A DNA stretch of 28,150 bases from assembly GCA_965151315.1 (NCBI GenBank), contig CBCTZG010000036.1, positions 1-28,150 of the forward strand, given 5' to 3'. The notes beneath the pieces are model-generated. The model was not told the origin of the DNA. It was given only the letters and a program-made list of their open reading frames with translations, and searched no databases. This DNA is from Avimonoglobus sp965151315 (GTDB taxonomy: Bacteria > Bacillota > Clostridia > UBA1381). Positions 5,895 through 14,067 of the stretch are shown here, in pieces (within the stretch, counting starts at the first letter, position 1; every line of letters begins with the position of its first letter). The position numbers and the translations under genes are program-made.

Positions 5895-7811
5895 ATGAAA
5901 CAACGGATTGCGTCCCTGGTTTTGACGCTGGTTTTCTGTTTGGGGCTGGCAGTCCCTGCATGGGCCGACTCCACCGTTACGGTGAAAGTGGATTTAGAGG
6001 TGGACTACTCCGCGGCCTATGCGGCGCTGGAGGAGCTCAATGCGCTCCGCCGGGAAGCGGGTATTGGGGAATTGGTGATGGATGCGGCCATGATGGAAAT
6101 GGCTCTGCAGCGTGCGGCCGAGTGCGCGGTTTACTTCAGCCACACCCGGCCGGACGGGCAGGATTTTGATACTGCACGGCCGGACGGCGCCGCTTATGAA
6201 AAGCAGGACATGGCGGAAAATATCCTGCGCGACCCCGGCGGCAGCGCTACCCCTGCAGCTGTGACCCAGAGCTGGTATGATTCGTCCGGCCACTACGCCA
6301 ACATGATGAATGAAAAATACGCATCCGTTGGCATTGCCTGCGTCCGCGACCTTGCGGGGCATACCTACTGGGTGCAGAATTTCACTGCTGCCGCCGGTAC
6401 GCCGGAGAGCACCCCGTCTTCCGGGCAGGAAAGCTTTTTCTTTTCCATCGAGACAGCAGAACAGTACATCGACCTCCAGCTGAGCGAAACGGATTTGCAC
6501 ATGGGAACCGGCGAGAAGGTGATTGTTTATGTCTGCAACGGCGACACCCCTGTTATGCCTGATATCATCCGCACCAGCGACGAAAGCGTAGCAACCCTTA
6601 CCATGGAAAACGGCGGGGTCTGCGTGATTGCAGCAGGCGCGGGCAGTGCAACCCTGACGCTGGGCTTTTCCAGCTACAGCGCTGAAGTGGCCGTGACTGT
6701 GGAACAAAGCGTCGAACTGGAGAGCCTGGCGCTGGCTGATCTTGAGGGTGGATATTCCGTCGAGGTGGGCGAAAATCTGTACACCACCGTATACTTCCGG
6801 CCGCAGGGCGCACCCGAATACCCGATTGTCTGGGAAATTGACGACCCTTCCATTGCCACCATCTCCGGCAGCAGGAACAGTTGTAAGATTACCGGCGTAT
6901 CCCCCGGCACGGCCACCTTTAAGGCAATAACCGCCGAGCCTGTGAACGGGAAATATTACAGCGTTTTCGGCACCATAACGGTCTATGACGAAACGAGCGG
7001 CCCCATACCAATGGACATCAATTTATCCGCTTATTATGTGGAGCTGATGCCCACGGAAGAGGTGCGGCTTCTGTCGTATGTACAGCCCCGCACCGCGCCG
7101 CAGGATGTCACCTGGCGCAGCGAGGATCCTTCCGTTGCCACGGTGGATCAAAACGGCCGGGTAACAGCCGTGGCAGACGGTTATGCGAATATCTATGCTG
7201 AAAGCCGTACCGGGGAGGCCAGCGCCCAATGCCGGGTAAACGTCACCAGCAGTTTTCTTGGCAAGCCCCTTTACTACTCCGATGTCAAAGAAGGCGCTTT
7301 CTATTATGACGCCGTTGCCTGGGCTACCTGCCAGCAGCTGGAAGGGTATGGTATGGATGTGTTTGGTCCGCTGGATGTAGACAAGGGCTGTACACGGCAG
7401 GAGATTGTCGAATATCTCTGGAAGCTCTCCGGCTCCCCGCAGCCTGCCGACATTGACAACAACCCCTTTACCGATATCTCCGATTCCATATCCAACCGCG
7501 ATGCCCGCTGGGCGGTTCAATGGGCAGTAGAAACAGGTGTGACCAGCGGCACGAGTAACACTACCTTTAGCCCAAACGATACGGTCACGCGGGCGCAGGC
7601 GGTCACCTTCCTGTACCGGCTGGCCGGGACGCCAAGCGTGGCTGGAAGTGCCGGTTTTGTTGATGTCTCAGCTGGGAACTGGTTTGCGGCTGCCGCTGTC
7701 TGGGCGGTCAAAGAGGGCATTACCAGCGGTACCAGTGAAACTACTTTTACGCCTGACCGGGAATGTACCCGCGGGGAAATCCTCACTTTCCTTTACCGGC
7801 AGTTTTCTTAA
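5895..7811 (+). CDS. Secreted CAP/SCP-domain protein with Big2 domains and C-terminal SLH repeats
   Basis: A 638-aa exported protein probably held on the cell wall. Residues 1-24 form a signal peptide ending AWA. Residues about 38-166 form a CAP (SCP/PR-1-like) domain with His83 (FSHTRP), Glu108 (MAENI) and His133 (SGHYANMM), the conserved cavity residues. Three Big2-like immunoglobulin-fold modules follow (about 187-269, 273-365, 371-450), each with a 'DpSvAT...G.vt....G.A.i' pattern. Three SLH modules (about 458-515, 523-577, 587-638) carry the TSGTS-TTF-P and TRAQ-VTFLYR signatures, which bind secondary cell-wall polymer. GAGGAGG sits about 8 nt before the ATG at 5895. It is the first gene of a pair with the SLH protein 35 bp downstream, driven by the duplicated promoters. 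The exact role of bacterial CAP domains is unsettled. Confidence 0.92.
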   Translation: MKQRIASLVLTLVFCLGLAVPAWADSTVTVKVDLEVDYSAAYAALEELNALRREAGIGELVMDAAMMEMALQRAAECAVYFSHTRPDGQDFDTARPDGAAYEKQDMAENILRDPGGSATPAAVTQSWYDSSGHYANMMNEKYASVGIACVRDLAGHTYWVQNFTAAAGTPESTPSSGQESFFFSIETAEQYIDLQLSETDLHMGTGEKVIVYVCNGDTPVMPDIIRTSDESVATLTMENGGVCVIAAGAGSATLTLGFSSYSAEVAVTVEQSVELESLALADLEGGYSVEVGENLYTTVYFRPQGAPEYPIVWEIDDPSIATISGSRNSCKITGVSPGTATFKAITAEPVNGKYYSVFGTITVYDETSGPIPMDINLSAYYVELMPTEEVRLLSYVQPRTAPQDVTWRSEDPSVATVDQNGRVTAVADGYANIYAESRTGEASAQCRVNVTSSFLGKPLYYSDVKEGAFYYDAVAWATCQQLEGYGMDVFGPLDVDKGCTRQEIVEYLWKLSGSPQPADIDNNPFTDISDSISNRDARWAVQWAVETGVTSGTSNTTFSPNDTVTRAQAVTFLYRLAGTPSVAGSAGFVDVSAGNWFAAAAVWAVKEGITSGTSETTFTPDRECTRGEILTFLYRQFS

Positions 7812-7846
7812 TATGCAAATAGAATAAACCAATTACAGGAGGTTTT

Positions 7847-9154
7847 ATGATGAAGAAACAAATTTTATCTTTCCTTTTGGCGCTGGCCTTATGTGTGGGC
7901 TTTACTTTGCCAGCCATGGCAGACGACCCATACGGGCCGCGGCAGGTTGGGTTTTATCTGGCGGAAAATTTCTATTCGTTTGACGAGCCATCCTCCGGGG
8001 ACGGCTGGAGCTATGACGGGAACTACACCATGACCTTAAATGGGGTTCAAAGTACCTACGGCGAATCAGAATACGGCGTAAAAATGGATCAAATTCAACT
8101 CAATAACCCGGAAAAGGATTTTACCTTTATAGTGCAAGACGGGACACAGAACAAGGCCGGGAATATCGGTATCATCTACGGCGGCGGGTTTTCCATCAAA
8201 GATTCCCAGAGAAAGGTTGTTACTTTTACCGGTCCGGGGACACTGGACTGCAAAAGCGTCCAACTGGATAAAGTCATTTTCCGGGATGTGACCCTCAGCG
8301 TAGAAGACAGCTTTTCCTGCTGGGGACTGACCATGGAAAGCGGCAGCATCAAAGCGAGCGGGTTTTCCATGGGCTTTACGGGGAAGACGCTGGACGGTAT
8401 GTACAGCCTGACGGGCGGGAGCATTGAAGTGGCAGACGAAGAAGGCTACTCCGGTGTGATCCGCATTGACGGCCTGGAAGAAGATAAGATCCGGGAAATC
8501 ATCGGCCTGTTCCGCGACAAGTCCGGGCAGCCGCTGCAGCCAGATATCCATGAAAATGACACTTACGGCGGCTACTATGCCTTTGCAAAGGGTGACAATT
8601 CGGATGGGCATGCGACCTATGCGATCTTTGAAGGGATGGGGAACGCGGCACCCAGCAGAACCGGCTTTGCCGATGTAACCGCAGACGCCTACTATGCCGC
8701 CCCGGTGGAGTGGGCAGTGGCGCAAAGCATCACCAGTGGCACCAGCGACACGACATTCTCGCCGGATGATACCTGCACCAAAGCGCAGATCATTACATTT
8801 TTGTGGCGGGCAGCCGGTTCGCCCGAGCCGCAGAACATATCTGCGTTCTCTGATGTAGCGGCCGACACCTATTATGCTAAAGCAGCTGCCTGGGCCGCTG
8901 AAAACGGCATGGCGGAAGGCACCCTCTTTGATCCGGGATCCCCCTGCACCCGCCTGATGGCGGTCGAATTTATGTGGAAACAGGCCGGCAGTCCCGGCGC
9001 GGCGCAGGCCGGCTTTTCCGACGTTTCCTCCGATGCTGTCAACTGGGCATTAGAGCAGGGCGTAACTGCAGGTACCAGCGATACCAGCTTCTCACCGGAT
9101 GATACCTGTACCCGCGGGCAGATTGTAACCTTCCTGTACCGGGCGTTTGCTTAA
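7847..9154 (+). CDS. Secreted SLH-domain protein with uncharacterised N-terminal domain
   Basis: A 435-aa exported protein: signal peptide (residues 1-25, cleavage after AMA), an N-terminal region (about 30-265) I do not recognise, then three SLH modules (about 273-324, 334-382, 389-435) with TSGTSDTTFSPDDTCTKAQI and close variants. The middle region is rich in Gly, Ser and beta-type strand patterns with repeated 'GG-I-V'/'SGSIKA'/'GGSIEV' elements, suggesting a beta-helix or carbohydrate-binding-like fold; this is a guess. AGGAGG at 7837-7842 is 4 nt from the first ATG and 7 nt from a second in-frame ATG at 7850, so 7850 may be the true start. It is 35 bp after the CAP/SLH gene and shares close SLH sequence with it, so the pair probably forms an operon of cell-surface proteins. 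Confidence 0.88.
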   Translation: MMKKQILSFLLALALCVGFTLPAMADDPYGPRQVGFYLAENFYSFDEPSSGDGWSYDGNYTMTLNGVQSTYGESEYGVKMDQIQLNNPEKDFTFIVQDGTQNKAGNIGIIYGGGFSIKDSQRKVVTFTGPGTLDCKSVQLDKVIFRDVTLSVEDSFSCWGLTMESGSIKASGFSMGFTGKTLDGMYSLTGGSIEVADEEGYSGVIRIDGLEEDKIREIIGLFRDKSGQPLQPDIHENDTYGGYYAFAKGDNSDGHATYAIFEGMGNAAPSRTGFADVTADAYYAAPVEWAVAQSITSGTSDTTFSPDDTCTKAQIITFLWRAAGSPEPQNISAFSDVAADTYYAKAAAWAAENGMAEGTLFDPGSPCTRLMAVEFMWKQAGSPGAAQAGFSDVSSDAVNWALEQGVTAGTSDTSFSPDDTCTRGQIVTFLYRAFA

Positions 9155-9191
9155 ACGGAACAATTGATTTTGACAGGTTAAAGCCTTTGAA

Positions 9192-9216
9192 AGCAGCTAG
9201 CTATGGCTGCTCTTTT
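9192..9216 (+). terminator. Weak terminator after the SLH gene pair
   Basis: AGCAGC pairs with GCTGCT around an 8-nt loop and is followed by CTTTT, 38 bp past the SLH stop. The stem is short. Confidence 0.4.
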
Positions 9217-9404
9217 GCGGGCATATTGAACGTTATTTGAGGCGTAGACAAACTTTATTACTTCCACGCTTTTGTTTGTTGAAAACCTGAATTGATTGGT
9301 GTCACAAGATTCTAAATGCCCAATTGTATGAGAAGAACGTAAAAAAAGCGGTTTCCGGGTGTGCGAATAAAACACATTGCTTTACTGTTTTTGAACCCTG
9401 AAAT

Positions 9405-9490
9405 CCGCATAAAATAAAGGCTGAATTGCTTTAAATTTTTGCATATGACAAAAGAGATACAGACTTTTATAGTCTGTATCTCTTTTGCTT
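9405..9490 (+). repeat. Dispersed hairpin element, copy A (also bidirectional terminator-like)
   Basis: Contains CCGCATAAAATAAAGG, then about 29 nt, then a perfect 16-bp inverted repeat (9450-9465 AAAAGAGATACAGACT / 9471-9486) with a 5-nt loop TTTAT. It is flanked by A4 and T4, so it can act as a terminator for both convergent genes. A diverged copy lies at 28015-28101 with the same spacing. Confidence 0.75.
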
Positions 9491-9575
9491 CACACCCTGC
9501 TTGCGGTAAACGGGAATTATTTTGCATACTTCCTGATTACCATCACCTAAACGCCGGGATCGGTCTATATTGCAA

Positions 9576-12209
9576 TTACTTTCTCGGGTTTTTAATTGCA
9601 GCCTGTGCCGCAGCCAATCTGGCGATGGGCACACGGAACGGGGAGCAGGAAACATAGGTCAGGCCAATATTATGGCAGAATTCTACAGTAGACGGATCAC
9701 CGCCGTGCTCTCCGCAGATACCCAGCGTGATGTCAGGCCGTGTCGCCCTACCAGCTTCCGCCGCCATCTTTACCAGCTTGCCTACGCCATTCTGATCCAG
9801 CCGCGCAAAGGGATCAGACTCATAAATCTTATTCTCGTAGTACGCGTCCAGGAACTTGCCTGCGTCGTCACGGGAGAAGCCAAATGTCATCTGGGTCAGG
9901 TCGTTTGTACCGAAGGAGAAGAACTCCGCTTCTTTCGCAATCTCATCCGCCAGAAGCGCGGCTCTGGGGATTTCAATCATAGTACCAACCTTATACTTCA
10001 AGTTGGAGCCAGCCTTTTCGATTTCTGCATTCGCTGTATCCACAACGACCTTCTTTACAAAGGCCAATTCCTTTACCTCACCAACCAGCGGGATCATGAT
10101 TTCCGGTACAATGTTCCAGTCTGCATGCTTCTTGGATACATTGATGGCAGCCTTAATAACAGCTCTTGTCTGCATAGCCGCGATTTCCGGATAGGTAACC
10201 GCCAGACGGCAGCCTCTGTGGCCCATCATGGGGTTGAACTCATGGAGGGAAGCAATAATCGCCTTAATATCTTCGATCGTCTTGCCCTGGGTCTTTGCCA
10301 GCAATTCGATATCCTTTTCATCAGTGGGAACAAACTCGTGCAGCGGGGGATCCAGGAACCGGATATTTACATGCTTGCCTTCCATCGCCTCGTACAGCTG
10401 CTCAAAGTCTCCCTGCTGCATGGGCTCCAGCTTCGCCAAAGCGGCTTCACGCTGCTCAACCGTATCAGAGCAAATCATTTCACGGATCGCCGCAATTCTG
10501 TCGCCTTCAAAGAACATATGCTCCGTCCGGCAAAGGCCGATGCCCTCAGCGCCAAAGCTCGCAGCCTGCTTCGCGTCCTTCGGCGTATCCGCGTTCGTGC
10601 GGACCTCCATCTGGCGGTACTTGTCCGCCCAATCCATAATCCGCTTAAACTCACCGCCGATGGAAGCCTCTACGGTCTGGATTGCTTCGCCGTAGATATT
10701 CCCGGTAGAGCCATCCAAAGAAATCCAGTCGCCTTCCTTGTATGTCCGGCCAGCCAGCTCGAACTTCTTATTTTCTTCGTCCATCTTGATCTCACCGCAG
10801 CCAGATACGCAGCAAGTGCCCATACCCCGGGCAACAACAGCCGCGTGAGAGGTCATACCGCCGCGGACAGTCAGGATCCCTTGAGAGTAGTGCATACCCT
10901 CAATATCCTCCGGAGAGGTTTCCAGACGGACTAGAACTACCTTTTCGCCCCGCTTCGCCCACTCTGTAGCGTCCTCAGCGGTGAATACGATCTTACCGCA
11001 GGCGGCGCCGGGAGACGCGGCCAAAGCCTGCGCAACCGGCTTGGCAGCCTTCAGCGCAGCAGCCTCAAACTGGGGATGCAGCAAAGCGTCTAACTGTTTC
11101 GGGTCAATCATGCAAACGGCTTCTTTTTCTGTGATCATGCCCTCGTCTACCAGATCGCAGGCGATCTTCAGGGCAGCCGCCGCTGTGCGCTTACCATTTC
11201 TGGTCTGCAACATGAACAGCTTTTTATCTTCAATAGTAAACTCCATGTCCTGCATATCCCGGTAATGCTTTTCCAGCTTCCCGCAGATTTCAACAAACTG
11301 GTTATACGCGTCCGGCATAACTTCCTTCAGCTGGTCGATGGTTTGGGGCGTCCGCACGCCGGCAACAACGTCTTCGCCCTGCGCGTTCATCAGGAACTCG
11401 CCAAACAGCTTCTTCTCACCCGTAGCCGGGTTTCTGGTAAAGGCAACGCCGGTACCGGAGGTATCGCCCATGTTGCCGAATACCATCTGCTGTACGTTAA
11501 CAGCTGTACCCCAGCTGGAGGGGATATCGTTCATTCTTCTGTAGTAGATGGCACGAGGGTTGTCCCAAGAACGGAAAACAGCCTTCACAGCGCCCATCAG
11601 CTGCTCTTTCGGATCTGAGGGGAAATCCTGGCCGATCTTCGCTTTATATTCAGCCTTGAACTGTTCCGCCAGCGTCTTCAGATCATCAGCATCCAGCTCG
11701 GTATCCAGGGTCACACCCTTCTTTTCCTTCATCTCGTCAATAAGCTGTTCAAAATACTTCTTGCCCACTTCCATAACCACGTCGGAATACATCTGGATAA
11801 ACCGACGGTAAGAATCGTAAGCAAACCGGCGGTTGTTAGTCTTTTTCGCAAAAGCCTCTACCACCTCGTCATTTAAGCCCAGGTTCAGGATGGTATCCAT
11901 CATACCAGGCATGGAAGCCCGCGCGCCGGAACGAACGGAAACCAGCAGCGGGTTTTCCAGATCACCGAACTTTTTGCCGGTAATCTCCTCCATTTTACCA
12001 ATATATTCCATAATTTCCGCCTGGATCTCCGGGTTGATCTTCTCACCATCAGCATAATACTGTGTGCAGGCCTCCGTGGAAATCGTAAAGCCTTGGGGAA
12101 CGGGCATTCCCAGATTGGTCATTTCAGCCAGGTTCGCACCCTTTCCACCAAGCAGTTCTCTCATAGAGCCGTTGCCCTCAGAGAATAAATAAACATACTT
12201 TTTTCCCAT
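9576..12209 (-). CDS. ppdK: Pyruvate, phosphate dikinase
   Basis: Interconverts pyruvate, ATP and phosphate with phosphoenolpyruvate, AMP and pyrophosphate in the cytoplasm, typical of anaerobes that use it in glycolysis or gluconeogenesis. At 877 aa it is full length for the bacterial enzyme. The N-terminal nucleotide-binding domain shows GGKGANLAEM and SVRSGARASMPGMMDTILNL. The swivelling phosphohistidine domain has GGMTSHAAVVARGMG with His455, the same position as in the well-studied Clostridium symbiosum enzyme. The C-terminal PEP/pyruvate TIM barrel ends with GICGEHGGDPSTVEFC and the catalytic Cys near residue 830. GGAGGAG precedes the ATG. It has its own extended -10 promoter, so it need not depend on the Nudix gene upstream. 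It converges with the SLH operon across a bidirectional hairpin. Identification certain. Confidence 0.98.
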   Translation of the reverse strand: MGKKYVYLFSEGNGSMRELLGGKGANLAEMTNLGMPVPQGFTISTEACTQYYADGEKINPEIQAEIMEYIGKMEEITGKKFGDLENPLLVSVRSGARASMPGMMDTILNLGLNDEVVEAFAKKTNNRRFAYDSYRRFIQMYSDVVMEVGKKYFEQLIDEMKEKKGVTLDTELDADDLKTLAEQFKAEYKAKIGQDFPSDPKEQLMGAVKAVFRSWDNPRAIYYRRMNDIPSSWGTAVNVQQMVFGNMGDTSGTGVAFTRNPATGEKKLFGEFLMNAQGEDVVAGVRTPQTIDQLKEVMPDAYNQFVEICGKLEKHYRDMQDMEFTIEDKKLFMLQTRNGKRTAAAALKIACDLVDEGMITEKEAVCMIDPKQLDALLHPQFEAAALKAAKPVAQALAASPGAACGKIVFTAEDATEWAKRGEKVVLVRLETSPEDIEGMHYSQGILTVRGGMTSHAAVVARGMGTCCVSGCGEIKMDEENKKFELAGRTYKEGDWISLDGSTGNIYGEAIQTVEASIGGEFKRIMDWADKYRQMEVRTNADTPKDAKQAASFGAEGIGLCRTEHMFFEGDRIAAIREMICSDTVEQREAALAKLEPMQQGDFEQLYEAMEGKHVNIRFLDPPLHEFVPTDEKDIELLAKTQGKTIEDIKAIIASLHEFNPMMGHRGCRLAVTYPEIAAMQTRAVIKAAINVSKKHADWNIVPEIMIPLVGEVKELAFVKKVVVDTANAEIEKAGSNLKYKVGTMIEIPRAALLADEIAKEAEFFSFGTNDLTQMTFGFSRDDAGKFLDAYYENKIYESDPFARLDQNGVGKLVKMAAEAGRATRPDITLGICGEHGGDPSTVEFCHNIGLTYVSCSPFRVPIARLAAAQAAIKNPRK

Positions 12210-12262
12210 TGTTTCTCCTCCTGTTCATTTTCAAGCAATTGTTGTATGCTCACATCTATACT

Positions 12263-12290
12263 ATTATACCATAATTTTCTCAAATGTCCA
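12263..12290 (-). promoter_or_regulatory. ppdK promoter
   Basis: On the minus strand TGGACA (12290-12285), 16-bp spacer, TATAAT (12268-12263) with an extended -10 TGG. It lies about 55 bp upstream of the ppdK start, in the gap after the Nudix gene. Confidence 0.7.
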
Positions 12291-12318
12291 GCAAATTTAT
12301 GCAAATATTTCATTTTAA

Positions 12319-12786
12319 TTACAAACTTTTTTCAAAATAACCCATTGCAGACAATTCTTTAAACATTTGGGTGGTCCGCGTTTCTAACGGGGCGGGCAAA
12401 TGGTCATAGGGAAAAAATTGAAGCGCCAGGCTTTCACCGTCGTTGATCCGCATTTCCCCGCTGACACCGCCGGCCCGGTAGAGGACGATCACAGTATCGG
12501 TCTGATCCTGGTTGGGATATGTGTAGAAATATTCCGGTCCGGAGAATACATGGATCAAATCCATTTTTTCTGCCCGCAGGCCGGTTTCCTCATATAGTTC
12601 CCGCTTCGCGGCCTCCTCAACCTTCTCCCCGATCTCCATGCTGCCCCCAGGCAGCGACCAGTCATGGGTATCCGCCCGCAGCTGCATCAGGATCTCATTG
12701 TTTGCATTGATATACAGCACCGTAGCGCCGACCATGATAATCGGATCATGACCGATGGAACGGCGCAGGGTTTCAATATAGCCCAT
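12319..12786 (-). CDS. Nudix hydrolase
   Basis: A 155-aa protein with a full Nudix box, residues 48-70: G-S-M-E-I-G-E-x7-R-E-L-x-E-E-T-G-L, with the metal-binding REL-EE core intact. Nudix enzymes hydrolyse nucleoside diphosphates linked to another moiety (for example oxidised NTPs, ADP-ribose, nucleotide sugars). The substrate cannot be read from this sequence, although the N-terminal layout (GHDPIIMVGATVLYIN) is common in a widespread Firmicutes subgroup of unknown substrate. GAGGAGAGG lies about 6 nt before the ATG at 12786. It is 72 bp after rpmF, beyond a terminator, and I see no clear promoter of its own, so it may be expressed by read-through. Confidence 0.9.
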   Translation of the reverse strand: MGYIETLRRSIGHDPIIMVGATVLYINANNEILMQLRADTHDWSLPGGSMEIGEKVEEAAKRELYEETGLRAEKMDLIHVFSGPEYFYTYPNQDQTDTVIVLYRAGGVSGEMRINDGESLALQFFPYDHLPAPLETRTTQMFKELSAMGYFEKSL

Positions 12787-12815
12787 TTGAACCTCTCCTC
12801 AAAAACCTGCGCAGA

Positions 12816-12851
12816 CAAAAAGAGCCGCACGATGTATCCGCCGCACGGCTC
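12816..12851 (-). terminator. Terminator after rpmF
   Basis: On the minus strand GAGCCG..CG pairs with CG..CGGCTC across a small internal loop and is followed directly by TTTTTG. It is placed 7 bp after the rpmF stop codon. Confidence 0.65.
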
Positions 12852-12858
12852 CTGACAA

Positions 12859-13041
12859 TCAATCCTTTGAAACCTTAATAACCTCTTTGCCGTTGTAATA
12901 GCCGCAAGCCTTACAAACCCGGTGAGGCATTTTAAATTCGTGGCACTGGGGGCACTCTACCATGCCCGGAACTGTCAGCTTCCAATTTGCCCGTCTTTTA
13001 TCACGTCTTGATCTCGATACTTTACCCTTAGGTACTGCCAT
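12859..13041 (-). CDS. rpmF: Large-subunit ribosomal protein L32
   Basis: A 60-aa basic protein starting MAVPKGKVSRSRRDKRRANW, the highly conserved L32 opening. It has a four-cysteine zinc ribbon (CPQC and CKAC). It is a structural protein of the 50S subunit. The frame extends three codons upstream, but AGGAGGTG is placed for the ATG at 13041. It follows yceD by 14 bp; the yceD-rpmF pairing is conserved across bacteria. The retained cysteines make this a zinc-binding (C+) form. Confidence 0.97.
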   Translation of the reverse strand: MAVPKGKVSRSRRDKRRANWKLTVPGMVECPQCHEFKMPHRVCKACGYYNGKEVIKVSKD

Positions 13042-13055
13042 CGCTATCACACCTC

Positions 13056-13574
13056 CTATTCGGTATCAGATGTTTCCTTCATTATCTCTGCTAACGCTGC
13101 CCATCGCGGATCAATATCCTCCCTTTGACAGCCACATTCGCCCGCATTCAGATCAGCTCCGCATTTCGGGCACAGTCCCTTACAGTCCTCCCGGCAAAGA
13201 TACTTGCCCGAAGCCTGCATCAGGAAGCTATTGACTATAATATCCTTTACATCAAACGTGTATCCCGAAAACAACACTATGTCCTCGTCATGAGAAACCG
13301 TCCCGTCGTCCCGGGCCAAAATCTCCCGAACGGAAAACCGGACTGGAACCGTCAAAGGTTTTCCGCACCGCGCGCAATGCACACCGGTTTCGCCGGTGAC
13401 CTTTGCTTTCAGCTCCAGGGATTTTGTGTTGTTGGTAATACTGCCTTCCATATGCAGAGGTGCGTCAAAAGAGAATGTTTCACCTAAAAACGCCACATCC
13501 TCCATGAAAACATCGCCGGAAATCTGAACCTTTCCGCCATAGTCCTTCATCACTTCGGACAGGTCAATAATCAT
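13056..13574 (-). CDS. yceD: YceD/DUF177 family protein, paired with rpmF
   Basis: A 172-aa protein of the DUF177 family, known for its genetic linkage to rpmF and, in plants and some bacteria, for a role in 23S rRNA accumulation. It has a CARC pair mid-protein and a C-terminal cysteine cluster (CREDCKGLCPKCGADLNAGECGC), the usual Firmicutes form, which likely binds zinc. The start ATG at 13574 has GGAGAAT upstream. I see no promoter between it and rplL, so it may be transcribed from the rplJ promoter by read-through past the weak structures at 13602-13635. Family sure; molecular role inferred. Confidence 0.92.
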   Translation of the reverse strand: MIIDLSEVMKDYGGKVQISGDVFMEDVAFLGETFSFDAPLHMEGSITNNTKSLELKAKVTGETGVHCARCGKPLTVPVRFSVREILARDDGTVSHDEDIVLFSGYTFDVKDIIVNSFLMQASGKYLCREDCKGLCPKCGADLNAGECGCQREDIDPRWAALAEIMKETSDTE

Positions 13575-13601
13575 CGCTATTCTCCATTCATGCTATGCGT
13601 C

Positions 13602-13635
13602 GGCATAAACAGGCTATGCCGCCCCAAGAGCGGCA
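13602..13635 (-). other. Two overlapping, mutually exclusive hairpins between rplL and yceD
   Basis: On the minus strand TGCCGC/GCGGCA (13635-13617) and GGCATA/TATGCC (13620-13602) each form a 6-bp stem with a 7-nt loop, and they share four bases. No U-run follows. They could be a weak terminator remnant or an alternating structure. Confidence 0.35.
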
Positions 13636-13663
13636 CTGCCCGTACAGTTTATCAGAAACAGCC

Positions 13664-14038
13664 TTATTTCAGTTCTACCTTTGCGCCGGCTTCTTCCAGC
13701 TTTGCCTTCATGGCCTCTGCTTCTTCCTTCGCAACATCTGTCTTCAAGGACTTCGGCGCTTCGTCTACCAGCGCCTTTGCTTCCTTCAGGCCCAGGCCGG
13801 TCAGCTCTCTGACAACCTTGATTACATTCAGCTTAGAAGCGCCTGCTTCTGCCAAAATAACCTCGAACTCAGTCTGCTCAGCAGCAGCCGCGCCGCCCTC
13901 AGCAGCAACCGCACCGGCTACCATAACCGGAGCCGCAGCAGATACGCCGAATTCTTCCTCCATCAGCTTAACCAGTTCCGCTACTTCCAATAACTTCAAT
14001 TCTTTGATATCATCTAAAATTTTCTGTACGTCTGCCAT
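13664..14038 (-). CDS. rplL: Ribosomal protein L7/L12
   Basis: A 124-aa acidic stalk protein of the 50S subunit that recruits translation GTPases. The N-terminal dimerisation helices (ILDDIKELKLLEVAELVKLM), an Ala/Gly-rich hinge (AAAPVMVAGAVAAEGGAAA), and the C-terminal domain with VRELTGLGLKEAKALVDEAP are all complete. AGGAGGTC lies about 7 nt before the ATG. It follows rplJ by 29 bp and shares its leader-controlled transcript. In most bacteria rpoB follows; here yceD follows. Confidence 0.98.
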   Translation of the reverse strand: MADVQKILDDIKELKLLEVAELVKLMEEEFGVSAAAPVMVAGAVAAEGGAAAAEQTEFEVILAEAGASKLNVIKVVRELTGLGLKEAKALVDEAPKSLKTDVAKEEAEAMKAKLEEAGAKVELK

Positions 14039-14067
14039 TTTTTTGACCTCCTATTTACTTTTCAAAT

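Larger units (their letters stand above)
9155..9575. other. Intergenic region between convergent SLH and ppdK genes
   Basis: 420 bp with no convincing gene. It holds a weak terminator close to the SLH gene and a long perfect hairpin near ppdK, both listed separately. Short minus-strand ORFs lack ribosome binding sites and known domains. Confidence 0.7.

Noticed and set aside
9178..9527. Two overlapping minus-strand small ORFs between the SLH and ppdK genes
   Set aside because: No ribosome binding site and no known domain; one runs through the long hairpin. I treat the region as non-coding.
9570..10934. Long plus-strand open frame of 454 codons
   Set aside because: It lies opposite ppdK, which is certain; the translation has no known domain and no ribosome binding site. 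It is an antisense shadow.
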